Source: a virus. Taken from it: a stretch of DNA of 31,303 nt. Made by a program: the position numbers and the translations under genes. Positions 1 through 8,365 of this stretch are shown here, one piece after another. Each line of letters starts with the position of its first letter. Within the stretch, counting starts at the first letter, position 1. Location: the IMG/VR virus record IMGVR_UViG_3300025096_000080, positions 1 to 31,303 of that record; one strand, written 5' to 3'. The notes below the pieces were generated by a model. That model ran no database searches. It worked only from the letters and a program-made list of their open reading frames with translations, and was not told the DNA's origin.

Positions 1-486
1 ATTAACTGCGAGAGCAAGATCACCAATTGCAGGTACGAATACACTTCCACTCAAAGAAATATTAGGTGCTGATAAATCTAACCGACCACTAGATTTTAAA
101 AGTGTACTAGTACCACTCAAAGTAAGTGCTGAAGTTGATATTATACTAATTTTGTTACTATTAATTGTCGTTGCTACAGATTTTATATCTAGTAAAGGAC
201 CAGTAAATAATGTAGGACCTTTGACAGATGTAGTACCAACAATAGTTACTGTTCCTGTTATATTAGTTGGTCCTGTAACTTCAACTGCTATTGGATTTGT
301 GATGTTAGACATCACATTAAGTGCTGCATTAACAACTTTATTCATGCCAGCACCAACAAAACATTGGTATATGTTTGCACTTCCTGGTGGAATGAATGAT
401 TGGGGTATATTTAATGCAGCACCGACAACAGGTGCTTTAACCTCCAAATAACCTGTTGAAATATCTGCAAAATTTGATGATGACAT
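1..486 (-). CDS. Spike- or fibre-like structural protein, 3' end outside the window
   Basis: The frame is open from an ATG at 486 to the left edge of the window, giving 162 codons with no stop, so only the N-terminal part is seen. The protein begins MSSSNFADIST. It has a Gly/Pro-rich head, then short alternating hydrophobic and Thr/Ser/Asn strands (for example ITGTVTIVGTTSVKG and LDLSAPNISLSG) that look like a beta-helix or beta-prism tail spike or fibre. It starts 6 bases after the stop of the beta-helix spike gene, so the two are probably co-transcribed as late baseplate genes. I cannot name a T4 counterpart. No enzymatic motif is visible. Confidence 0.7.
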   Translation of the reverse strand, partial: MSSSNFADISTGYLEVKAPVVGAALNIPQSFIPPGSANIYQCFVGAGMNKVVNAALNVMSNITNPIAVEVTGPTNITGTVTIVGTTSVKGPTLFTGPLLDIKSVATTINSNKISIISTSALTLSGTSTLLKSSGRLDLSAPNISLSGSVFVPAIGDLALAVN

Positions 487-492
487 AATTCT

Positions 493-1104
493 TTACTCCA
501 CTAATCCTGTAGATCCGCATGATTGGGATAAACCCTTTAATAAATTTTCCCAATTTCCATCCAGTAGAGATGTAATATTTTTTGTCATTGTTTGGGGAGG
601 AAGTTGCTTAAACATTCCCATTGCCTGTATAAAATTCTCCGAAACAATATTTACTCCACTCGTTCCATTCAAACATAATCTACTACCAGCAAGACGAACT
701 TCTTTAGTTGAGGCTATAATTACATGACCATTTGAAGATAGTAAAAAATTTCCCTCGTTCTTACCACCTGTTGTTTCTATATGAATATTTTTTGCTTTAA
801 GATGTATATTTCCCCTTTCAGCATTAATAATTAAATCACCATTTTTAGCAACAATTGATCTTGCAATCGCCTCTTTTTGTGTCCCATCAAGACCATGTCC
901 AGAAACTTCATGGTAAGTTCCTTGTATATGTTCAACTTTATCACCGTTATTATGGTAAACCATGTGATTATTTGCTGACGTTATAATGCAAAAATCTCTA
1001 TGGTCATCTAAAGATTCTGGTCCTATAGGACCACAATGAACATAAGCATGTGGATTATTAGCAATTGTATAATCTGGTGCTGGATCTGAAGGTGGTGTTG
1101 TCAT
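493..1104 (-). CDS. gp5 C-terminal-type beta-helix spike protein
   Basis: About 203 aa. Residues roughly 80-160 are a run of short strands with regular polar turns (NGDLIINAERGNIHLKAKN, then HVIIASTKEVRLAG), the pattern of the trimeric beta-helix in T4 gp5 and VgrG needles. The probable role is the membrane-piercing needle under the baseplate hub. There is no lysozyme or OB domain here; those functions lie in separate genes upstream on this strand. I chose the ATG at 1104 because it forms a 4-base ATGA overlap with the stop of the preceding gene. An ATG at 1116 would add four residues and a longer overlap. The assignment rests on repeat pattern and context, not on a catalytic motif. Confidence 0.65.
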   Translation of the reverse strand: MTTPPSDPAPDYTIANNPHAYVHCGPIGPESLDDHRDFCIITSANNHMVYHNNGDKVEHIQGTYHEVSGHGLDGTQKEAIARSIVAKNGDLIINAERGNIHLKAKNIHIETTGGKNEGNFLLSSNGHVIIASTKEVRLAGSRLCLNGTSGVNIVSENFIQAMGMFKQLPPQTMTKNITSLLDGNWENLLKGLSQSCGSTGLVE

Positions 1105-3782
1105 CTCGAAATACAATCAATTACTGTTAACAATTTATCAGTGCCTATAATTTCCAATTCATCCTCTTTAAGGTCTGAAATAGGTGTAAATTTAAGCACA
1201 GATCTAAATCTAGCTCCTACTCCAGTCCTACTATTTATTCTAATATTTGGAAGGACTGTATATCCTTTTGGAGATGATACAACTCTAATATTAACAATTT
1301 CACCATCTGGAGAAACTTCAAGTTCAAATTCTGGTTTATCGTCAAGATTTCCTTCTACTTCAACATCATCATCTTTATCATATCCAGTTCCAGTATTAAC
1401 AATTATAATCGTACCAATTTGCGAAACGACTTGCGATGGGTCTTCAGGAGTAAGATCATCATCACCTCCACTACCAGTTGGGTCAGTTATTCCTGGTAAA
1501 ATTATTATATTCTGATCCTTCCCGTCCCCATCCTGATTAGAATCAGTTTCTCCATCATTATCTCCAGGTATTCCCGTATCTTCATCTCCACCTCCTGGGG
1601 TTGAAGTACCTCCTGAACCACCAGATGGTGTCTCATTACCTCCACCAGTACCAGGAGGTATTGGATTGGGATTAACATCATCTTCACCACCACCAGGTGA
1701 ATCTTCAAAATCTCCATCATCATCATCGTTATCATCATCTGGATCGCCAGATGGATCTTCAACATCATCATCAGCGCCATCATCAACATCACCAGTTACA
1801 TCACCAGCGCCATCACCATCACCAGCGCCATCATCAACATCACCAGTTACATCAATATCAGGATTCGTCTCAGGTTCTGGAATAGAGTCTGGATTAGGAT
1901 CAACAGTAGTATCTTCAATTAATTTTGATACAATAAGTTTAATTATCTCGACAGAAGTATTTTCGAAAGATAATGCTTTTGAATTTAATGCCGTAAGAGT
2001 ATAATACAATTCTTTAGTAGTTTCACCTTCACCAAATTCAATATCAAGTGGAATAACTAAAGATGCCGATCCATTAGGAACTAATCCACCATAGATTATT
2101 TCTGATGTATCAGATTCCTCATCATAACTACCAAGAGAAACTTCAGTTGCATTACTAGTACTCCAAGAAAACCTAACTACACTTCCTTGAATAGGATCTT
2201 CTGGATCTGCTCCAAATGATTCTATTATTGGTGGATCTGTGTTAATTGGATCATTTGGGTCAGATTCAATATTTTCATCTTTATATACTATAATTTCAAT
2301 ATTTCTAGTAACTTCATTTTGTGGATGATCCGTAAAAGTTTTTATTGCTGTAAGTACATATCTTTTTGTAGTTTCATCTTTACCAGCAGGAAAATTAACA
2401 TCATTTTCTGATATGTTTATAGTACGTCTTCCATTAGCAGGTAGATCACCAAGACCTTCAACGTTTAACCTCACCTTATCCGCATTCGATGTTTTCCAAC
2501 TAAGAGTTACTGTATTGTTAACTCCAACTCTATCTGGAACTGATTCAAACTCTCTAATTATTGGTTGAGATCGAACTTGATCAGTATACCCAATTCCAGT
2601 ATTTGTAATCACAACATCAGTAACTTCGCCACCATCAATAATTGGATATCCATTTGCACCAACACCACATCCTCCAGGATCTACAAGAGACATAAATGGA
2701 CTTGATTCGTATTCAAATCCTGGATAAAAAAGATTAACTCCAACAATCTGACCAATGTTATTAACAACAGCACCACCTACAGCTGCTGCACCGCCACCAC
2801 CAAAAAATTCAACCTGAACACCACACTCGAAGGAACCACTATAGCAACCACCTGGAGAAACATATCCAGTATTTTCTGGATCTCCTACTCCAAAAAAATC
2901 ATTCATCCATCCAGTAGCAGATTTGGATATACCACTGCTAAAATTAAAATTATACCAATTATCAGTTTTAGTATTTTGAGGACCACCAAATGGTCCAGCT
3001 GTAAATTCTTTCAATTCTTCATTACATTCTGGTTGCTCACATAAAAATCCTTCAAATCCTAATATAAAATCAATTGCTTGAAAAACAGATCCCATAACTT
3101 TTGATACAGGAGCAAGTGCTCGATTAATAGAATTGAAAAAAGGTTTCATTGCCCTATCAATATCATTAAGAAGTTTGTTCAATATTGCATTAACATAATT
3201 TTCAACAGCACAAAAAGGTATATTGATAATTTTTGCCATTAATGAATATAAAAAATCACCAACCATTTTAAATAATCCATTAATAATATCATCAAATTTA
3301 CAGAATACTTTATCTAATGTAATAGCCAATGCAGACTTAGTGGCCTCCTTTGTTTGTGGTGGATTTGTTAAGTAAATTAAGTCATCAATTCCTTTTTTAA
3401 TTTTTCTAAGAACCCATTCTCTCGCTCTTTGAGTAATAGTTTTAAGAACTCCAACTATTTCTGTTATTGTTGCACTTACTTCACTTTGTAGATTTGATAC
3501 AGCCTTTATAGTTCCATTGATATACTTATCTCCATACTTCTTCATTCCTCTAAGAAAAATAAAAAATTTTTTCAATGAAACGTATATATTTGATGCATTA
3601 TTTTTTCCACACGGAGCAGACTTGATATGTGACATGGCACACAATTCTCTATATGCATGATATGCTAAAGAATTACACACAAGAAATGGTATTCCTTTGG
3701 AATCATCATTTAAAGAATCGATAGTACCCTGGAGGTTCTTACGAGAATTACCATTATCTGCATTGTGAACTTCGTTTGTCAT
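1101..3782 (-). CDS. Large baseplate structural protein with Ig-like domains and acidic linker
   Basis: 893 aa. The N-terminal 250 or so residues are helical with amphipathic or hydrophobic stretches. Two Ig/PKD-like beta domains lie near residues 410-510 (LSWKTSNADKVRLNVEG) and 515-610 (FSWSTSNATEVSLG). Residues about 635-760 are extremely rich in Asp, Gly and Pro. Two Gly-Tyr beta motifs (VVITNTGIGYT near 390 and IIIVNTGTGYD near 790) flank this middle part. The gene lies between the OB-fold gp5-like gene and the beta-helix spike gene, so it probably belongs to the central spike or hub, perhaps as a decoration or connector. The family is not recognised. The acidic linker is encoded by near-triplet repeats, which can expand or contract. 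Confidence 0.8.
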   Translation of the reverse strand: MTNEVHNADNGNSRKNLQGTIDSLNDDSKGIPFLVCNSLAYHAYRELCAMSHIKSAPCGKNNASNIYVSLKKFFIFLRGMKKYGDKYINGTIKAVSNLQSEVSATITEIVGVLKTITQRAREWVLRKIKKGIDDLIYLTNPPQTKEATKSALAITLDKVFCKFDDIINGLFKMVGDFLYSLMAKIINIPFCAVENYVNAILNKLLNDIDRAMKPFFNSINRALAPVSKVMGSVFQAIDFILGFEGFLCEQPECNEELKEFTAGPFGGPQNTKTDNWYNFNFSSGISKSATGWMNDFFGVGDPENTGYVSPGGCYSGSFECGVQVEFFGGGGAAAVGGAVVNNIGQIVGVNLFYPGFEYESSPFMSLVDPGGCGVGANGYPIIDGGEVTDVVITNTGIGYTDQVRSQPIIREFESVPDRVGVNNTVTLSWKTSNADKVRLNVEGLGDLPANGRRTINISENDVNFPAGKDETTKRYVLTAIKTFTDHPQNEVTRNIEIIVYKDENIESDPNDPINTDPPIIESFGADPEDPIQGSVVRFSWSTSNATEVSLGSYDEESDTSEIIYGGLVPNGSASLVIPLDIEFGEGETTKELYYTLTALNSKALSFENTSVEIIKLIVSKLIEDTTVDPNPDSIPEPETNPDIDVTGDVDDGAGDGDGAGDVTGDVDDGADDDVEDPSGDPDDDNDDDDGDFEDSPGGGEDDVNPNPIPPGTGGGNETPSGGSGGTSTPGGGDEDTGIPGDNDGETDSNQDGDGKDQNIIILPGITDPTGSGGDDDLTPEDPSQVVSQIGTIIIVNTGTGYDKDDDVEVEGNLDDKPEFELEVSPDGEIVNIRVVSSPKGYTVLPNIRINSRTGVGARFRSVLKFTPISDLKEDELEIIGTDKLLTVIDCISR
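1772..1854. repeat. Direct repeat (two 32-bp copies) in the acidic linker
   Basis: A 32-bp sequence occurs exactly at 1772-1803 and again at 1823-1854, an offset of 51 bases. It encodes the repeated DVTGDVDDGA motif of the Asp/Gly linker. The offset is a multiple of three, so loss or gain of a unit keeps the frame. Confidence 0.85.
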
Positions 3783-3787
3783 TATTT

Positions 3788-4291
3788 TTATTTTCTAAAG
3801 AAACTTCTAGGTAAATTATGTTTATTTTGTTCTCTTTTCTCTCCAATTTCTTTATTACTTTTCGTATGATAAAGAGCTGGTTGTATATTTTTAAACCAGG
3901 TTAATGATTTTTTAAATTCTGTACTTTTCTTTTGCTCTGCTTCACTATATGTAATTTCATAAGAAGGATCACTTCTTCCTAATACACCAACTATTAATGG
4001 TTGTAGTTTTTCTGGATCATAATTTAAAAATAATCCAATAACCCATTCACCACCACATATTCCAGTACTCATCCTATTTAGAGATCCATGACTGGTTGAT
4101 CTCATAATAAACGCCCATTCTAACGCATCATCAGGAAGGTCAGATCCTAAAGATGGGTGATAACCAATTATTCTAACTTTAACACGATCACCCCATCCTT
4201 TAGGATCTTCTAAGTTTACAGTCTGTCCTAAAGGAACTTGTCCTATAAACCATTTTGGGGGTAATTTTCCAAAAAATTCTGGATTAAACAT
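3788..4291 (-). CDS. gp5 N-terminal OB-fold-like baseplate hub protein
   Basis: 167 aa. It begins MFNPEFFGKLPPKWFIGQV. The first 120 or so residues look like the OB domain of T4 gp5: a strand-rich core with WGDRVKVRIIGYHP, an aromatic WAFIMRSTSHG segment and GEWVIGLFLNYDPEKLQPLIVGVLG. In T4 this domain sits on the gp27 trimer and is followed in the same chain by lysozyme and beta-helix domains. Here the chain ends after a basic tail, so only the OB adaptor remains. It overlaps the hub gene by 8 bases, which suggests translational coupling. The gp5-type OB call is fairly secure from motif and position. Confidence 0.75.
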   Translation of the reverse strand: MFNPEFFGKLPPKWFIGQVPLGQTVNLEDPKGWGDRVKVRIIGYHPSLGSDLPDDALEWAFIMRSTSHGSLNRMSTGICGGEWVIGLFLNYDPEKLQPLIVGVLGRSDPSYEITYSEAEQKKSTEFKKSLTWFKNIQPALYHTKSNKEIGEKREQNKHNLPRSFFRK

Positions 4292-5630
4292 TGGAAGTTA
4301 TCTCCGTACTTGTATATATGCCAGGTGTATCACGCACTATCCTCAGAGAAGTGTATGAAGATCTAGGAGTAAAATCATGACATAGGTGAGTTATCATATA
4401 TTTACCACTATTTAATTCACTTTTATTACCTTTATGTTTACTATCAAAAGAAACTTTTTGAAAAATACAATTTATAGTATCTCCAGCATTTAATCCCAAA
4501 TTACATGGAACTATTATATCAATCACATGCGACATCAGTAAATTATATCTTTGTATTGATCTAGATAGATAAAATTTTTCACTATTCACAACAGTTGTAC
4601 TTATTCCAGGATTAGTAGAACCAGTATCTGGAAGTGAAAATATAGTTCTTGAAAAATCAACATTAGTCAACCAATCAGTATCAATAGTTTTATCTGACTC
4701 ATTATATAATGAGTCAGGGTCTATTATACCCATACCCATACCCAAAGTGGGATATGCAAACGTTGATAATGATTTATAATTTTCGCTATAACTAAAATCA
4801 CTTATATTAAAAGACGTTTCCTTTATCATAGGAACACCAGAATACATATTACTTAAAATATTGCTATTATTGTGATAAACAGGTTCTTTTAATATCTTAA
4901 AATCATTTCTTCTATCATCAGTATCAAACATCACATCTGTATGTGTATAAGTTGCGACAGGTTCTGATTGAATAATACTATCAATTGATTTATAGTTCAT
5001 ACCATTTTGAGTCTCCCAGAAAAAATATCCAGGTCCACCTGTAGCAGAAATAGATTTTTTAGATAAAGAAGTAATAATGTCAAATGGTCTATTACCATTC
5101 ATTCGAAAAGAATCACTATTTGATGTTTGATCTACAAAAACTTTAGTTGGAGAAAATCCCATCTCATCGGTTAATATTTTTTCAACAGAACTGGAAATAG
5201 TATTATGATAACTCTTAAAACTCTTATGAGTACCATTTATAACAGAAGACTCTGACAGTAAACTCAAACTAACAGATTCAGATTGACTAGTTTGCAAAAT
5301 AGGAGTTGGATTTGAAACTTTAAACGGACTTTTCCTAAAATCCAAAAATCCAGATTCATTCTCAATAAAAAATTCTACAGATTCTTCACCTTTACCAATA
5401 ATTGGTAAACTATCCCTCAATGTTCCAAGTCTTCTTTGAACATCAACATTAGAACTTGCTCTCACAAGATCTCCAACATCATAATAAGTTAATGATGCTG
5501 TGAGTATTGGAGAAAAAATGCTTTCATAATACTTAAATCCTATTGTCTTTGCTTCGATAGGAATCGTGACATTACCTTTTGGTCTTCCGATTAGTATTTG
5601 TTTATAATGAGATGAATTACTATATGACAT
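4284..5630 (-). CDS. Baseplate central hub protein, gp27/VgrG-hub-like
   Basis: 448 aa, close to the size of phage hub proteins. The C-terminal segment (CNLGLNAGDTINCIFQKVSF, then GKYMITHLCHDF) is the late beta-barrel pattern of phage hub proteins: a binding loop followed by a G-x-Y-x-I-x-x-x-x-H strand. A segment near residues 180-200 (NRPFDIITSLSKKSISATGG) also fits. The role would be the trimeric ring joining tail tube to spike. It is followed at an 8-base overlap by the OB-fold gp5-like gene, the expected partner, and it starts 4 bases after the upstream lysozyme-like gene ends. Overall sequence identity to T4 gp27 appears low. Confidence 0.75.
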   Translation of the reverse strand: MSYSNSSHYKQILIGRPKGNVTIPIEAKTIGFKYYESIFSPILTASLTYYDVGDLVRASSNVDVQRRLGTLRDSLPIIGKGEESVEFFIENESGFLDFRKSPFKVSNPTPILQTSQSESVSLSLLSESSVINGTHKSFKSYHNTISSSVEKILTDEMGFSPTKVFVDQTSNSDSFRMNGNRPFDIITSLSKKSISATGGPGYFFWETQNGMNYKSIDSIIQSEPVATYTHTDVMFDTDDRRNDFKILKEPVYHNNSNILSNMYSGVPMIKETSFNISDFSYSENYKSLSTFAYPTLGMGMGIIDPDSLYNESDKTIDTDWLTNVDFSRTIFSLPDTGSTNPGISTTVVNSEKFYLSRSIQRYNLLMSHVIDIIVPCNLGLNAGDTINCIFQKVSFDSKHKGNKSELNSGKYMITHLCHDFTPRSSYTSLRIVRDTPGIYTSTEITSNV

Positions 5631-5634
5631 GTCT

Positions 5635-8364
5635 TTAAGAAATTAGAGATCTATTATCCATTCCAGATCCTGACTTTGGCATAATAACAACTGGAACCAT
5701 TTGTTTTACAGGAACTTCAACGATTTGAGGTGGACCAGAAAACATAGCAATAGTTGATTCTTTCAAAATTAACACTGATGCGTTTGCGTCACCATATTCA
5801 CCATTAGAATCTACAAATAAAGGATTGGATGAAGATTGAGATTGTTTTTCTTTATTTTCTAAAAATTTTTTAATTTCCAGTAAAATCGTTTTATTCGTTT
5901 CTCCTGTAATTTTATATTCAGTCCCAAATAATCCCGTTCCAAATGCACCTTTAGTATCTTTTAATACAAGTTTACCATCAATAATTTGAACATTTATATT
6001 TCCTTGCCCATATAGGACTTCAGATTTACCCATTTGTTTAAGTAGTTTTAAAATACTGCTACTTATTTCTTTATTACTTTGTTGTGATGTTTTAGTTTTA
6101 GGTGATTCTAAATCTGGGGTATTCTTAAGTTTTTTTAGAAGCGGCATAATATTTCCATAAGCATTATTCATTCCATCACCATCATGAGCACCACTACCAG
6201 AAGTTTTCTTAATAGAAGCAAATGGTCCCGCTAATCTATCATTAAATTGAGCATCAGTAATTTCCCCTCTTTTCCATTCTTGATATCCAGAACGATTTAA
6301 CCAATGATTGGACATTAGATCCTGTGTTTCTTTATTGAATAAGGTGGTGGAAGTATCAATTCCCATACCTTTAGCAACGCTTTTTACCTGTAGCATTTGA
6401 TAAGCGCCCATAGCAGCACTTCTTTGGTTCTCACCATATCCCAAAGATGCCTGGTGATTCAAATAATCAGTTTGAAGTTGGTCAACTTCATCAATAGTCA
6501 TCTTAGTGATATCTTCTTTACCACGAGAGAAAGTTGCTCTATTTCTTTTATACATTGAACCATAATCATTTCCAGATTCAAGTCGTCTAATAGCTGTCTT
6601 TAGATCTGGTGCATTAACTGGAGCTCCACCCAATAATTGTTTCGTTATTAATGGTCTTAATTGTTTCCAACCAGGATATGGATTAGTCTTATCGTATGGT
6701 CCACCAACTGGGAAAAAATCAACGCTCTGGTGTGGTCCGTTGCCACTACCAACTCTCTCCCTTGTTGCAGGATTTTCAAATTCCGCTGCTGTTGCTTTTC
6801 TACCTAAAACTTGTCCCGCTCTAATAGTATCCCCATCTTTAACTTTAAGTTCTCCATCAGGAAAATGGGCATATAGTGCATCAAAAGAAGTTCCTGGTTT
6901 TTTTGGATCTTCACTTCGTATAATTACATGATTTCCATATCCAGCTCCATCTCTTCCATCACCACCCTTCACATTAGGGTTATATCGATGACCAATTCCA
7001 CCTGGTATAACTTCCCCATCAAATAGTGCAACCATATTAGGACTGGGACCTGTAATGTCATATCCAGATTCTCTAGATCGATCTTCACTAATAAGAGTAC
7101 CCTTTGTTTTCCATAATTCTGCCTCGTTAAAAGATTGTCTTTCGGTTTCTTTATAGTCATCTGGAAGACCAGATGATTCTCTTTTATTTCTAGGATATTT
7201 TAACGATAATAAAGAATCGTATGATTTCATAAATGTTTCAAATAATGAAATGTTTTTGCCACTTTCATTTAAATTATTTTCTGCCTTTAAAGTATTGGAT
7301 TTATATGTATCAAAATAATTCACAGTTTGAATTGCTTTTCTACCTTTAGCAGTTGTTCCACCTTTGACAGTCATTTTTTGAGTAGAAACTGTTCCTCCTA
7401 CTGAAAAGGATTGAATTTTTTCTAGGTCTTTCAAAGCATTATATCTTTCAACATTTTTTCCAGCATTAAATTCATCAGTTGTTGCAGACCAACTTTCTGG
7501 TTTACCTTTCTGCATAGCACCCATAACACCATCTCTTGGTGCCATTATCATTGGCAATCCTCCACTAGTAGCACCTGGAGTATTCATTGTAGTTGTTCCA
7601 GTTTCTGGATTATATGCAGGTGCAGGTGCAGTTATTTTTTGTTGTGCTTTTGCTTTTGCTGGTTTAATTGCGGCAGATTTTACTTCAGGATCTTTTAGTG
7701 CCTCACTATAACTTGGATATGTTTTTTTAGTTGTATTTGAATAATATTTACCATCTATCTCTGCTAACTCTTGATTAACTTTATCATTCTCATTAGAATT
7801 TTTATCTAAATTAAAAATATCAAAACTTAGAGATGATAAAAACTTATCTGTTTCTCCAATAAGTTTTCCTGCACTTCTGAGTGTATCAAGTCCCAATTGA
7901 AATGATCCACCAATCACTGGCAATAAAACTTTGGTTAAATCAAGTATTCCCTTCATTCCAACTACAACAATATCAAATACTTTTGAAATAGCTGGACCTA
8001 TCCAAGGATTATCCTTAAAAAATTTCCCTACTGCAGTAAATGCTTTTTGCAGTCCCTTTAAAAGTTTTGGTAAATTATTAACCAAAACGCCAAGTACAAG
8101 TATTCCAAATACTTCTTTAAACTTATCAATTATACTTTTCGGTTTAGATAATAAAGTTGTAGCTATATTTTTTAATGCTGATTTTTGTGCACCAGTTTCT
8201 ATTTTCTTCTCTTTTTTCTTAACTTTTGTTTTTCCAGAAATAATAAAATTAAATCTCTTTTCATCCTTCTTTATTTTAGTTACTTTTTTTCTTTTTGAAG
8301 AAATTAAAGACTTTATATTAAAAATATTAAATTTTAATTTTTTTACGCTCTTTGTACTTTCCAT
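5635..8364 (-). CDS. Tail protein with M23-like and lysozyme-like domains
   Basis: 909 aa. Residues 1-60 are very basic. Residues about 75-160 are hydrophobic and helical. Residues about 430-550 resemble an M23 peptidase fold (MVALFDGEVIP, YGNHVIIRSED, LYAHFPDGELKVKDGDTIRAGQVLG), but the usual HxH zinc motif reads HQS and the first zinc His is not evident, so this part may be inactive. Residues about 590-745 resemble lambda-R-type GH104 transglycosylase: Glu596 in IRRLESGNDY, then AMGAYQML, ETQDLMSNHWLNRSGY and GPFASIKK. It could open peptidoglycan during DNA entry, replacing the lysozyme missing from the gp5-like chain. It lies between the tape-measure candidate and the hub gene. Domain calls are by eye. 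Confidence 0.75.
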   Translation of the reverse strand: MESTKSVKKLKFNIFNIKSLISSKRKKVTKIKKDEKRFNFIISGKTKVKKKEKKIETGAQKSALKNIATTLLSKPKSIIDKFKEVFGILVLGVLVNNLPKLLKGLQKAFTAVGKFFKDNPWIGPAISKVFDIVVVGMKGILDLTKVLLPVIGGSFQLGLDTLRSAGKLIGETDKFLSSLSFDIFNLDKNSNENDKVNQELAEIDGKYYSNTTKKTYPSYSEALKDPEVKSAAIKPAKAKAQQKITAPAPAYNPETGTTTMNTPGATSGGLPMIMAPRDGVMGAMQKGKPESWSATTDEFNAGKNVERYNALKDLEKIQSFSVGGTVSTQKMTVKGGTTAKGRKAIQTVNYFDTYKSNTLKAENNLNESGKNISLFETFMKSYDSLLSLKYPRNKRESSGLPDDYKETERQSFNEAELWKTKGTLISEDRSRESGYDITGPSPNMVALFDGEVIPGGIGHRYNPNVKGGDGRDGAGYGNHVIIRSEDPKKPGTSFDALYAHFPDGELKVKDGDTIRAGQVLGRKATAAEFENPATRERVGSGNGPHQSVDFFPVGGPYDKTNPYPGWKQLRPLITKQLLGGAPVNAPDLKTAIRRLESGNDYGSMYKRNRATFSRGKEDITKMTIDEVDQLQTDYLNHQASLGYGENQRSAAMGAYQMLQVKSVAKGMGIDTSTTLFNKETQDLMSNHWLNRSGYQEWKRGEITDAQFNDRLAGPFASIKKTSGSGAHDGDGMNNAYGNIMPLLKKLKNTPDLESPKTKTSQQSNKEISSSILKLLKQMGKSEVLYGQGNINVQIIDGKLVLKDTKGAFGTGLFGTEYKITGETNKTILLEIKKFLENKEKQSQSSSNPLFVDSNGEYGDANASVLILKESTIAMFSGPPQIVEVPVKQMVPVVIMPKSGSGMDNRSLIS

Positions 8365-8365
8365 A

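Noticed and set aside
1666-2004. A Ser/Pro-rich plus-strand open frame
   Set aside because: It is the reverse reading of the Asp/Gly-rich linker codons of the minus-strand gene, which keeps all frames open.
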